A stretch of DNA of 64,000 nt from Ruegeria meonggei (GTDB lineage Bacteria > Pseudomonadota > Alphaproteobacteria > Rhodobacterales > Rhodobacteraceae), in assembly GCF_900172215.1 (NCBI RefSeq), contig NZ_FWFP01000004.1, positions 62,001-126,000 of the forward strand, written 5' to 3'. The notes below the pieces were generated by a model. The model had not been told where the DNA came from, did no database searches, and saw only the letters and a program-made list of their open reading frames with translations. Each line of letters opens with the position of its first letter. Position 1 is the first letter of the stretch. Below, in pieces: positions 27,479 through 35,588 of this stretch. The translations under genes and the position numbers were made by a program.

Positions 27479-27505
27479 TTAACAATAATAATGTTGCTTT
27501 GTTAA
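27479..27505. promoter_or_regulatory. Inverted repeat in the tctC/IclR divergent promoter
   Basis: TTAACAA-N13-TTGTTAA is a perfect seven-base inverted repeat at the centre of the 108-base gap between tctC (start 27441) and the divergent IclR gene (start 27550). A nested AACA-ATAATAA-TGTT is also present. The position suits an IclR-type operator that controls both directions. Confidence 0.55.
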
Positions 27506-27549
27506 GTTAGTTCTGTCAAGTAATACCTGAGCTGGAGGACACGAAACAC

Positions 27550-28329
27550 ATGGGTACTGCTCTTAATGCCCTTAAAATGTTGAACTATTTTTCGAACTCT
27601 CAGCCAGAGATCGGGCTGAGTCACTTTGCGCGACTGTCCGGTCTGAACAAAGCGACCGCGCTGCGCCATCTGCGCGCGCTTGAAGAATACGGACTGATTG
27701 AACAGAATCCGATGACAAAATCCTACGCGATTGGCCCAGCCGCTCTGCGCTTGGCCGCCTTACGCGAGATCGCCAGACCCGGTATCGAAAGCGCCCGCCA
27801 GAAAATGCAGGTGGCCATGCAAGAGGTTGGCGAAAGCCTGCATCTGTCACTGTTGGAAAAAAACGTCCTGCAAACCGCTTTGGTCGTTGAAACAACGCGC
27901 CATAGTGTGCGGGTCAGCTTGGACCCCAGTGAGCTTCTTCCGATCAACGCCACTGCCTCGGGTCTGTGCATGCTCAGCTTTGGGCCGGCTTTCTTGCTGG
28001 ACCAACTTGAGCAGGGCGGTTTGCAACGGTTTACGGGCACCACGCTGACCGACCCGAACCAGATCAAGACGCGGGTGGCGCAGATCAGCAAAGCGGGGTG
28101 GTCTAACAGCAATGGCAGTTATGAAGATGGCGTTTTTGGATATGCAGCCCCCATATTTGGCATCGATCAGGTCGCCTTGGGGACAATCGCAATCGCCGTT
28201 CCCGAAAGCCGCGCAAGCGGTGACCACCTGCCGCTGATTTTATCCGCGTTGCACAGCCTCTCGACCGACCTGACCGCAAATTTCGGCGGTCAGTTGCCCG
28301 GCTCATTTCCAATCGAATTCCACCCTTGA
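27550..28329 (+). CDS. IclR family transcriptional regulator
   Basis: The 259-residue protein has an N-terminal winged helix (about residues 4-65, with SHFARLSGLNKATALRHLRA as the helix-turn-helix) and an IclR effector domain (about 85-245, including LPINATASGLCMLSF and GVFGYAAPIFGIDQVALGTI). It is divergent from the tctCBA operon across a gap containing a strong inverted repeat. It is followed after 34 bases by the aminotransferase gene. It is the obvious regulator of the transport and aldehyde dehydrogenase genes and may also control the aminotransferase. Confidence 0.9.
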   Translation: MGTALNALKMLNYFSNSQPEIGLSHFARLSGLNKATALRHLRALEEYGLIEQNPMTKSYAIGPAALRLAALREIARPGIESARQKMQVAMQEVGESLHLSLLEKNVLQTALVVETTRHSVRVSLDPSELLPINATASGLCMLSFGPAFLLDQLEQGGLQRFTGTTLTDPNQIKTRVAQISKAGWSNSNGSYEDGVFGYAAPIFGIDQVALGTIAIAVPESRASGDHLPLILSALHSLSTDLTANFGGQLPGSFPIEFHP

Positions 28330-28363
28330 CCACAGGTGGCCCTAACCCCCGGAGACCCGACTT

Positions 28364-29716
28364 ATGAAAGACTCCAACTTTCTGAAGGAAAACAACGCCC
28401 GTCACTTCTGGCATCCGATGGCGCACCCGGCTGACAGTCAGAAGAATCCCCCAACCATCCTGAGCGGTGGCGAAGGTGTCAGCATCATCGATATCGACGG
28501 GCACAAAGCTCTGGACGCAGTCGGAGGGTTGTGGAACGTCAATCTAGGATATTCCTGTGAGCCGGTGAAACAGGCGATTGCCGATCAGCTGAACGCGTTG
28601 CCTTATTATTCGACGTTTCGCGGCACCAGCAACGACAAGGCGATTGAGTTGTCTTATGAGCTGGCACAGTTCTTTGAACCCGATGGACTGACCCGGGCCT
28701 TTTTTACCTCGGGCGGATCGGATTCGGTTGAGATCGCGCTGAAACTGGCGCGTCAATACCACAAAGTCCGCGGTCAAGAGGGGCGCACCAAATTCATCAG
28801 CCTGAAACAGGGCTATCACGGCACCCACTTCGCCGCCGCCTCGGTCAACGGCAATCAAAAGTTTCGCGCCGCTTATGAGCCGATGATGCCGGGCTGCTTC
28901 CACGTGCCCGCCCCATGGACCTATCGGAATCCGTTTGACGAAACCAACCCCGAGCGTCTGGCGCAGCTTTGCGTCAAAGCGCTGGAGGCTGAGATAGCGT
29001 TCCAGGGCGCGGACACCGTGGCAGCCTTCATCATGGAGCCAGTTCTGGGAGCAGGGGGCGTGATCCCGCCGCATAAAAGCTTTATGCCCATGGTTCGTGA
29101 GGTCTGTTCGAAACATGGTGTGCTGCTGATTTCGGATGAGATCATCACAGCCTTCGGCCGCACCGGCAGCGAAAGCGGCGCGCGGCATTGGGGCGTGCAA
29201 CCCGATATCATGACGACGGCCAAGGCCATCACCAATGGCTATTTCCCCTTTGGCGCTGCGATGATTTCCGGTGCGGTGGCTGAAGTGTTTGAAAGTGACA
29301 CCACCGGCAAAGCCTCGGTTGATCAGGGCTATACCTATTCCGGCCACCCAGTTGGGGCGGCGGCGGCCTTGGCTGCGCTGTCGGAAATCAACCGCCTTCG
29401 GGTCTGGGAGAACGCAGCCGCGCGCGGAGATGAGCTGTTTGCCGGTCTGCAAAAGCTGGCGGACAAACATGACGTGATCGGTGATGTGCGCGGGGGCGAG
29501 GGCCTGATGTGTGCGTTGGAGCTGGTTTCGGATCGCGCAACCAAAGCACCGATTGCCAAGCATCTGCCGCTGCAGATTCAGAAGGCCGCTTATGAAGACG
29601 GTGTGATGGTGCGCGTGTCGGGCAACAACATTATCCTGTCGCCACCTCTGGTCATCACCTCGCAGGACGTGGCCAAGATCCTGTCGGCGCTGGACACTGG
29701 TTTGGCTAGCCTGTGA
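28364..29716 (+). CDS. Class III (omega) aminotransferase, PLP-dependent
   Basis: The 450-residue fold-type I transaminase belongs to the omega-amino acid/amine:pyruvate group. The segment FFTSGGSDSVEIALKLARQY (about residues 110-129) forms the phosphate-binding region, and LLISDEIITAFGRTGS (about 247-262) supplies the Asp that contacts the pyridine nitrogen. The Schiff-base Lys is in MTTAKAITNGYFPFGA (near residue 289). It would convert a primary amine or omega-amino acid and pyruvate to an aldehyde or oxo-acid and alanine. Its position between an aldehyde dehydrogenase operon and an hpa operon with an aromatic amino acid decarboxylase suggests an arylethylamine substrate. Other amines are possible. 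Confidence 0.88.
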   Translation: MKDSNFLKENNARHFWHPMAHPADSQKNPPTILSGGEGVSIIDIDGHKALDAVGGLWNVNLGYSCEPVKQAIADQLNALPYYSTFRGTSNDKAIELSYELAQFFEPDGLTRAFFTSGGSDSVEIALKLARQYHKVRGQEGRTKFISLKQGYHGTHFAAASVNGNQKFRAAYEPMMPGCFHVPAPWTYRNPFDETNPERLAQLCVKALEAEIAFQGADTVAAFIMEPVLGAGGVIPPHKSFMPMVREVCSKHGVLLISDEIITAFGRTGSESGARHWGVQPDIMTTAKAITNGYFPFGAAMISGAVAEVFESDTTGKASVDQGYTYSGHPVGAAAALAALSEINRLRVWENAAARGDELFAGLQKLADKHDVIGDVRGGEGLMCALELVSDRATKAPIAKHLPLQIQKAAYEDGVMVRVSGNNIILSPPLVITSQDVAKILSALDTGLASL

Positions 29717-29727
29717 CCAACTGATTG

Positions 29728-29751
29728 GACCCATCCACCAAGGGTGGGGTC
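29728..29751. terminator. Hairpin between convergent aminotransferase and hpaR genes
   Basis: GACC-CAT-CCACC-AAG-GGTGG-GGTC folds as two stems (4 and 5 base pairs) with a three-base bulge. It lies between the aminotransferase stop at 29716 and the hpaR stop at 29750. It could act in both directions; no U-tract is visible. Confidence 0.4.
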
Positions 29752-30190
29752 AGACTTTGACGGCCTGCAATTCCTCAAGCAGGTCCAGCAGGTGATCCAG
29801 TTTTTCCCGCCCCATCTGCGCCTCGATGTTGTTTGATATCGCTAGTGAAGTCTCGAGATTTTCTTTTAGAATCCGACGACCTTCTTCGGTGATTTTTACC
29901 ATGGTGCGCCGCTTGTCCCGGCTGTCCTGGCGGCGCGTGATCTGGCCTTCTGCCTCCATCGTGCGCAGAATGCGGGTGAGGCTGGGCAACAGCAGGCAGG
30001 CCTCATTGGCGATGGTGCTTTGCTCGACTTCGCCCAGTTCGTCCAGAACGCGCAGAATGCGCCATTTCTGTTCGGTCAGCTGAATACCTTGCAACATATC
30101 CCTGATCGGTGCCATCACCGTTTCACGGGCGCGCAACAGCGCAATTGGAAGGGACCTCGAGGTGCTTTTGGTATGGCTTTGTATGGTCAT
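29750..30190 (-). CDS. hpaR: Homoprotocatechuate operon MarR-type repressor HpaR
   Basis: The 146-residue MarR-family protein has the HpaR-typical opening SLPIALLRARETVMAPIRDM and QGIQLTEQKWRILRVLDELG. The winged helix follows (VEQSTIANEACLLLPSLTRI as recognition region, then RRQDSRDKRRTMVKITEEG as the wing). HpaR homologues repress homoprotocatechuate genes until an aromatic acid binds. It is divergent from hpaF, with a palindromic sequence overlapping the hpaF promoter. That position supports repression of the hpa operon and of its own gene. Confidence 0.9.
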   Translation of the reverse strand: MTIQSHTKSTSRSLPIALLRARETVMAPIRDMLQGIQLTEQKWRILRVLDELGEVEQSTIANEACLLLPSLTRILRTMEAEGQITRRQDSRDKRRTMVKITEEGRRILKENLETSLAISNNIEAQMGREKLDHLLDLLEELQAVKV

Positions 30191-30243
30191 TCGGCCTTCT
30201 AATGCGCTCTTTCTGGAAATGCAAAGATTAACAAGGCAAGTTC

Positions 30244-30278
30244 TTGACGGGAGGTGTGCAATTTAGTAAACATGTTAA
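30244..30278 (+). promoter_or_regulatory. hpa operon promoter with overlapping palindrome
   Basis: TTGACG (30244-30249) and TAAACA (30267-30272) are spaced 17 bases apart like a sigma-70 promoter. The -10 region overlaps TAA-ACATGT-TAA (30267-30278), an AT-rich sequence with a palindromic ACATGT core. A MarR-type repressor bound there would block the promoter, so it is the candidate HpaR operator. Confidence 0.5.
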
Positions 30279-30295
30279 TGATTAAAGGAGGGGAC

Positions 30296-30694
30296 ATGCC
30301 ACATTTCCACGTCGAATACTCTGGCAACCTGGAAGATCGGGTCGACATGGGGGGCTTGTGCGCCTGTATACGGGCCACTGCGGCTGGGATCGATACCTTT
30401 CCGTTGCCGGGAATTCGCGTTCGGGCCACGCGCGTCGATCATTACGCCATTGCAGACGGCAACCCCAAGCATGGGTTTGTCGACATCTCGATCCGCCTGC
30501 GTGCGGGCCGTTCCAAGGATGTCAAACAGGACGCGACCCGGAAAATCTTTGAGGCGGTCAAGGCCTATCTGGAACCAGCCTTCGCGCAAAATTCCATCGC
30601 GCTGTCGCTAGAGATGCGCGACATCGACCCAGAGTTATCGCCTAAGACCGGCACGATCCGAGACCATCTGGCTGCCACCAAGCAGGAGAGCTGA
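30296..30694 (+). CDS. hpaF: 5-carboxymethyl-2-hydroxymuconate isomerase HpaF
   Basis: The 132-residue isomerase of the homoprotocatechuate meta-cleavage path belongs to the tautomerase superfamily. The protein begins MPHFHVEYSGNLE, so processing of the initiator Met exposes the catalytic N-terminal Pro. RADHYAIADG-like sequence (VDHYAIADGNPKHGFVDISI, about residues 46-65) is the family signature. The ATG at 30296 has a near-perfect AAAGGAGG site; a longer frame from 30254 would bury the catalytic Pro and is rejected. It is the first gene of the hpa operon, with hpaE four bases downstream. Confidence 0.93.
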   Translation: MPHFHVEYSGNLEDRVDMGGLCACIRATAAGIDTFPLPGIRVRATRVDHYAIADGNPKHGFVDISIRLRAGRSKDVKQDATRKIFEAVKAYLEPAFAQNSIALSLEMRDIDPELSPKTGTIRDHLAATKQES

Positions 30695-30697
30695 CGC

Positions 30698-32209
30698 ATG
30701 AGCGCATTGGACACAAATACCGAGAAACTGACAGGCTTTCTGGCGCGGTTCAAAGACACCGGCATCAAGAACCGCATCGCAGGTGAAGATTACGATGGGG
30801 CGGCGGGGGTGTTTCAATCCATCTCGCCGGTCGACAAGTCGGTGATCTGCGACGTTGCCCACGGCACTGCAGATGACATAGACGCGGCGGCCACCGCGGC
30901 CCATGCCGCTTTTGCCGACTGGCGCGACATGCCCGCGCCCGAGCGGCGCGGCATCCTGCTGAACGTGGCCGACGCAATTGAGGCGCGCGCCGAGGAAATT
31001 GCCCTGTGCGAATGCTGGGACACCGGGCAGACCCTGCGGTTCATGTCCAAGGCCGCGCTGCGCGGGGCGGAGAACTTCCGCTATTTCGCCGATCAGGTGG
31101 TGCAGGCGCGTGATGGGCAGCATCTTAAATCTCCGACGCTAATGAATGTCACCACCCGAATGCCGATTGGACCTGTAGGTGTGATAACCCCGTGGAACAC
31201 GCCCTTTATGCTGTCGACCTGGAAGATTGCGCCAGCACTGGCTGCGGGCTGCACTGTGGTTCACAAACCGGCTGAGGATTCGCCTCTATCAGCCCGTCTT
31301 CTGGTGGAAATCGCTGAAGGGGCGGGGTTGCCCAAGGGAGTATTGAACACGGTCAACGGGTATGGCCCCGATGCAGGCAAGGCGCTGACTGAACACCCGC
31401 TGATCAAGGCCATCGCGTTTGTCGGCGAAAGCCGCACTGGCAGTTTGATCGTCAAACAAGGGGCGGACACGCATAAGCGCAATCATTTGGAACTGGGCGG
31501 TAAAAACCCGGTCATCGTGTTTGCGGATGCAGATTTAGATCGGGCCTTGGATGCGGTGATCTTCATGATCTATTCAATCAATGGAGAGCGCTGCACCTCA
31601 TCCTCGCGCCTGCTGGTGCAGGACTGTATCAAGGAAGAGTTCGAAGCCCGGTTGGTCGAGCGAGTGAACAACATCAAGGTCGGCCATCCGCTTGACCCGG
31701 CGACCGAGATTGGCCCGCTTGTGACCAAAGAACACTATACCAAGGTCACCAGCTATTTCGATATTGCTAAAGCCGATGGCGCGACCATAGCCGCGGGCGG
31801 CGTGACGATTGGGGACGAGGGGTATTTCATCCGCCCAACCCTGTTTACCAATGCAAACAACCAGATGCGCATCGCCCGAGAGGAAATCTTTGGTCCGGTT
31901 CTGACTTCGATCCCGTTCTCGACCGAAGATGAAGCGTTGCAGATTGCCAACGACACGCCCTATGGCCTGACTGGTTATGTCTGGACCAACGACCTGACCC
32001 GGGCCCTGCGCTTTACCGACAAGCTTGAGGCCGGGATGATTTGGGTCAATTCAGAAAATGTGCGCCACCTGCCCACACCCTTTGGCGGGGTCAAAGCCTC
32101 GGGGATCGGTCGGGACGGCGGTGACTGGAGCTTTGAGTTCTACATGGAGCAAAAGCACGTCGGCTTTGCCACTGGTCAGCACAAGATCATGCAGCTGGGT
32201 AAGCTGTAA
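30698..32209 (+). CDS. hpaE: 5-carboxymethyl-2-hydroxymuconate semialdehyde dehydrogenase HpaE
   Basis: The 503-residue ALDH-superfamily enzyme oxidises the ring-cleavage semialdehyde to 5-carboxymethyl-2-hydroxymuconate with NAD. Motifs are GVITPWNTPFMLSTWKIAPA (about residues 159-178), the general base in LELGGKNPVIVFADADL (about 260-276) and the nucleophile in NGERCTSSSRLLVQ (Cys near 298). The neighbouring hpaF and extradiol dioxygenase genes separate it from generic aldehyde dehydrogenases. The N-terminus is about ten residues longer than usual. Confidence 0.92.
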   Translation: MSALDTNTEKLTGFLARFKDTGIKNRIAGEDYDGAAGVFQSISPVDKSVICDVAHGTADDIDAAATAAHAAFADWRDMPAPERRGILLNVADAIEARAEEIALCECWDTGQTLRFMSKAALRGAENFRYFADQVVQARDGQHLKSPTLMNVTTRMPIGPVGVITPWNTPFMLSTWKIAPALAAGCTVVHKPAEDSPLSARLLVEIAEGAGLPKGVLNTVNGYGPDAGKALTEHPLIKAIAFVGESRTGSLIVKQGADTHKRNHLELGGKNPVIVFADADLDRALDAVIFMIYSINGERCTSSSRLLVQDCIKEEFEARLVERVNNIKVGHPLDPATEIGPLVTKEHYTKVTSYFDIAKADGATIAAGGVTIGDEGYFIRPTLFTNANNQMRIAREEIFGPVLTSIPFSTEDEALQIANDTPYGLTGYVWTNDLTRALRFTDKLEAGMIWVNSENVRHLPTPFGGVKASGIGRDGGDWSFEFYMEQKHVGFATGQHKIMQLGKL

Positions 32210-32257
32210 CAACCACCAATTAGAAGCGCGCGAAAACTCTAACACCAGGAGGCCTTT

Positions 32258-33241
32258 ATGCCCGTTCCAGCCCCCAATTTATACCCCGACTTCAACACCA
32301 TCAGGCTAAGCCATGTTTGCCTGAATGTCAGCGATCTGGCTGCATCGAGTAAGTTCTATTCGGATATTCTGGGGCTGCAGGTCTCGGATGAGACGGACAC
32401 CCATATCTATCTGCGGGCGATGGAAGAACGCGGGCACCATTGCGTGATCCTGCAGAAATCCGACCAACCCGGCACGGTCGAGGTTATGGGGTTCAAAACC
32501 TTCGATGAACAGGATCTGGACCGGGCCGAGGCATATTTCCGCTCCAAGGGATGCCCGGTGGAATGGGTTGAGCGGCCTTATCAGGGGCGCACGCTGCTGA
32601 CTTCGGACAATATGGGTATTCCGTTGGAGTTCTATCACAAGATGGACCGATTAGAGCCGATCCATCAGAAATACGCGCTTTATCGGGGCGTAAAACCGCT
32701 GCGGATTGACCATTTCAACTGCTTTTCATCCAATGTCGATTACAGTGTGGCCTTCTACAGCGATTTCGGCTTTCGCGTGACGGAATATACCGAGGACGAT
32801 GACAGCAAGCGCCTGTGGGCCGCGTGGATGCACCGCAAGGGTGGGGTGCATGACATGGCGTTTACCAATGGCACCGGTCCACGCATGCACCATGTGGCCT
32901 TTTGGGTACCGACGCCGTTGAACATCATTGACCTGCTCGATCTGATGTCCACCACGGGATATGTCGACAATATCGAACGCGGCCCGGGACGACACGGTAT
33001 TTCCAATGCCTTCTTCCTGTATATCCTCGACCCCGATGGCCACCGGATTGAGATCTATTGCTCGGATTATCAGACCGTGGACCCTGATCTTGAGCCGATC
33101 AAATGGGATCTCAAGGACCCACAGCGCCAGACCCTGTGGGGGGCGGCAGCCCCGCGCAGTTGGTTCGAACATGGCACCCCGTTTGTGGGCGTTGATCTGA
33201 AAGAGTCGGATTTGGCCGCCTCACCCATTATCGCGCCATAG
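32258..33241 (+). CDS. hpaD: 3,4-dihydroxyphenylacetate 2,3-dioxygenase (type I extradiol)
   Basis: The 327-residue protein has two vicinal-oxygen-chelate domains (about residues 15-128 and 147-270), like the type I homoprotocatechuate dioxygenase of Brevibacterium. It is unlike the LigB-type HpaD of enteric bacteria. Metal ligands are His152 (RIDHFNCF), His212 (MHHVAFWV) and Glu265 (HRIEIYCSD). His198 in GGVHDMAF matches the catalytic second-sphere His. It cleaves the ring of 3,4-dihydroxyphenylacetate to 5-carboxymethyl-2-hydroxymuconate semialdehyde, the substrate of the preceding gene. A strong AGGAGG site lies upstream of the ATG. The symbol is used for function, not for homology to enteric HpaD. 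Confidence 0.92.
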   Translation: MPVPAPNLYPDFNTIRLSHVCLNVSDLAASSKFYSDILGLQVSDETDTHIYLRAMEERGHHCVILQKSDQPGTVEVMGFKTFDEQDLDRAEAYFRSKGCPVEWVERPYQGRTLLTSDNMGIPLEFYHKMDRLEPIHQKYALYRGVKPLRIDHFNCFSSNVDYSVAFYSDFGFRVTEYTEDDDSKRLWAAWMHRKGGVHDMAFTNGTGPRMHHVAFWVPTPLNIIDLLDLMSTTGYVDNIERGPGRHGISNAFFLYILDPDGHRIEIYCSDYQTVDPDLEPIKWDLKDPQRQTLWGAAAPRSWFEHGTPFVGVDLKESDLAASPIIAP

Positions 33242-33339
33242 GAAAACAGAAGGCTTGAAGTGCGTGATCCGGACCATAGTCTGGACAAAAACACGGCTTT
33301 TGGTGCGCGCGCAGAAAATTGAAAAAGGAAGTATAACCC

Positions 33340-34737
33340 ATGGATTGGGATGAGTTTTCGCATTGGGGGCAACACATCTCACGATGGGCTGCCAATTATC
33401 ACAAAACCCTGGCGGATCGCCCGGTGCGGGCGCAAACTACTCCGGGGGATATCGCCGCTCAGCTTTTGGCCGCTCCTCCGGACAAGGGTGAGCCGATGGA
33501 GGCTATCCTCGCCGATTTTGAGCGCATCGTGATGCCCGGCATTACCCATTGGCAGCACCCGAGGTTCTTTGCCTATTTCCCTGCCAACGCCGCGCCGCCT
33601 TCGATGCTGGCGGAAATGCTGGTGACCACAATTGCGGCGCAATGCATGCTTTGGCAGACCTCGCCTGCGGCAACCGAGATCGAAGGCGTCATGGTCGACT
33701 GGCTGCGCCAGGCGCTCGGTTTGCCTGACGGCATGACAGGTGTCATTCAAGACAGCGCGTCTTCGGCCACCTTATCGGCAGTGTTGACCATGCGCGAACG
33801 GGCCACCGGGTTTAGCGGCAACCGCGAAGGCCTGAACGGCAAGGGGTCGTTGCGCATATATTGCTCGGATCAGGTGCATTCCTCAATCGACAGGGCCTGC
33901 TGGGTTGCTGGGATTGGTCAGGACAATTTGGTCAAGCTTCCGACGCAGGGCGATACCTTTGCGATTGATCCGGACCGGCTTGAGGCCGCCATTCAGGATG
34001 ACATCGCTGCAGGGCACGTCCCAGCTGGTATCATTGCGATCACCGGCGGCACGGGTGTGGGGGCCTGCGACGACCTGATCGCCGTGGCCGATATTGCGCA
34101 AAAATTCGACCTGTATTCCCATCTGGACGCCGCTTGGGCCGGGTCTGCAATGATCTGCCCCGAGTTCCGCCAGACATTCTGGCCCGGAGCAGAACGGTAT
34201 GACAGCATCGTCTTTAACCCTCATAAATGGCTGGGGGCGCAGTTCGACTGTGCCATCCAATTCCTGCGGGACGCAGCGCCGCAGCTAAACACCCTGAAAA
34301 TCGAGCCGGAATACCTCAAGACAACCGGTGCAGAGGTGACGAACTATTCGGAATGGACAATCCCCTTGGGGCGCCGGTTTCGTGCATTGAAAATCTGGTT
34401 CCTTTTGCGCTCATACGGGTTGGAAGATCTGCGCGCGCGCATCCGCAATCACGTGGCCTGGGCGCAGGAGCTGGCGCAACAGATCAAAGCCATGGAAGGG
34501 TTTGAAATCACGACCGGCCCGATCCTAAGCCTGTTTTCCTTTCGGTGCCCCGGTGATGACGACATGCAGCAACGGCTGGTCGATGCGCTAAACACCGACG
34601 GGCGGATTTACCTGACCCAGGGGCTGTTTGAGGGGCGGAAAATCATCCGCTTTCAGGTCGGGCAATTTGATACGACTCGGGATGATGTGCTGATGGCCGC
34701 CAAAGTCATCGGCGACGTTTGGGAGAAGATCAGATGA
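33340..34737 (+). CDS. Aromatic-L-amino-acid decarboxylase (group II, PLP)
   Basis: The 465-residue enzyme closely resembles DOPA/tyrosine/tryptophan decarboxylases of animals and plants. The substrate-site segment HPRFFAYFP (residues 73-81) is present, as are His180 stacking on PLP (SDQVHSSIDR), Asp263 (HLDAAWAGS) and Schiff-base Lys296 (NPHKWLGAQFDC). Tyr336 (VTNYSEW) aligns with the catalytic-loop Tyr of decarboxylases, where aldehyde synthases have Phe; His180 likewise argues against the insect aldehyde-synthase type. It should convert an aromatic amino acid to the amine and CO2. It lies inside the hpa operon and overlaps the next gene by four bases, so its product very probably feeds 3,4-dihydroxyphenylacetate breakdown. 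Confidence 0.9.
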   Translation: MDWDEFSHWGQHISRWAANYHKTLADRPVRAQTTPGDIAAQLLAAPPDKGEPMEAILADFERIVMPGITHWQHPRFFAYFPANAAPPSMLAEMLVTTIAAQCMLWQTSPAATEIEGVMVDWLRQALGLPDGMTGVIQDSASSATLSAVLTMRERATGFSGNREGLNGKGSLRIYCSDQVHSSIDRACWVAGIGQDNLVKLPTQGDTFAIDPDRLEAAIQDDIAAGHVPAGIIAITGGTGVGACDDLIAVADIAQKFDLYSHLDAAWAGSAMICPEFRQTFWPGAERYDSIVFNPHKWLGAQFDCAIQFLRDAAPQLNTLKIEPEYLKTTGAEVTNYSEWTIPLGRRFRALKIWFLLRSYGLEDLRARIRNHVAWAQELAQQIKAMEGFEITTGPILSLFSFRCPGDDDMQQRLVDALNTDGRIYLTQGLFEGRKIIRFQVGQFDTTRDDVLMAAKVIGDVWEKIR

Positions 34738-35588
34738 AGTTCGCAACATTCACCGCCTCTGGCGATACATTTTTTGGCGCAATCACTGATCAAGGCGCAA
34801 TTGCCCTGAACGATGACTTTCCCAACCATACCAGCCTGTTTGAGGTGATCGCTGCAGGTGCGTTCGACCAATTATTGACAGCCGCCGAAGGCAAACCCGT
34901 GACGCATACCGATTTTGCCTATGAAATGGTGATGCCGGATGCCCGCCGAATCCTATGTGTCGGGGTAAACTTTCCGGATCGTAACGCCGAGTACAAAGAT
35001 GGCAGTACGCAGCCGCAATACATGTCGCTGTTTCCGCGCTTTGCCAGCGGGTTCACCGGGCACAATCGCCCTCTGATCCGGCCTCCGGAAAACCACACGC
35101 TGGATTACGAGGGTGAGGTGGCCATCGTGATTGGCAAAGCAGGTCGCAGGATTGCGCAGGCAGAGGCGTATGACCATATCGCGGCCCTGACCCTATGTAA
35201 CGAAGGGACAATCCGCGACTGGGTGCGTCACGCCAAGTTCAACGTCACGCAGGGCAAGAACTGGGACAAATCAGGTGCGATTGGCCCGTGGCTTGTGCCG
35301 TTTGCTGATGCGGCCCAACTGGATGAGGCCCGCATTCAGACCCATGTAAATGGAGAGCTGCGTCAGGACGATACGCTGAACCGAATGATGTTCCCGATCC
35401 GACGTGAGATCGAATACATCTCGACCTTCATGACATTGCAGCCCGGCGATGTAATCATCACCGGCACACCTACCGGCGCAGGTGCGCGGTTTGACCCTCC
35501 GAAATACCTTGTCCCCGGCGATGTGGTCGAAGTCTCGGTCGAAGGCATCGGGACCCTGTGCAATACAGTCGAGGACGAGCAGCCATGA
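34734..35588 (+). CDS. hpaG: Fumarylacetoacetate hydrolase-family decarboxylase (HpaG-like)
   Basis: The 284-residue FAH-family enzyme is most likely 5-oxopent-3-ene-1,2,5-tricarboxylate decarboxylase. Metal ligands are in LDYEGEVAIVIG (about residues 121-132) and the downstream acidic position near ALTLCNEGTIRDW. The signatures GKNWDKSGAIGPWLVP and GDVIITGTPTGAGAR are present. Enteric HpaG is a fused two-domain protein of about 430 residues; here only one domain is present, so the enzyme may be a homodimer or the isomerase half may be supplied by HpaF alone. The ATG at 34734 overlaps the decarboxylase stop by four bases. Confidence 0.87.
   Translation: MKFATFTASGDTFFGAITDQGAIALNDDFPNHTSLFEVIAAGAFDQLLTAAEGKPVTHTDFAYEMVMPDARRILCVGVNFPDRNAEYKDGSTQPQYMSLFPRFASGFTGHNRPLIRPPENHTLDYEGEVAIVIGKAGRRIAQAEAYDHIAALTLCNEGTIRDWVRHAKFNVTQGKNWDKSGAIGPWLVPFADAAQLDEARIQTHVNGELRQDDTLNRMMFPIRREIEYISTFMTLQPGDVIITGTPTGAGARFDPPKYLVPGDVVEVSVEGIGTLCNTVEDEQP

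Noticed and set aside
28544-29734. A 396-codon minus-strand frame opposite the aminotransferase
   Set aside because: The product is His/Arg/Gln-rich with no domain, and the plus-strand aminotransferase motifs are unambiguous.
33262-33286. TCCGGAC-CATA-GTCTGGA hairpin between hpaD and the decarboxylase gene
   Set aside because: The stem has one mismatch and no U-tract, and operon continuity through the overlapping downstream genes makes a terminator unlikely; it may be a chance repeat.
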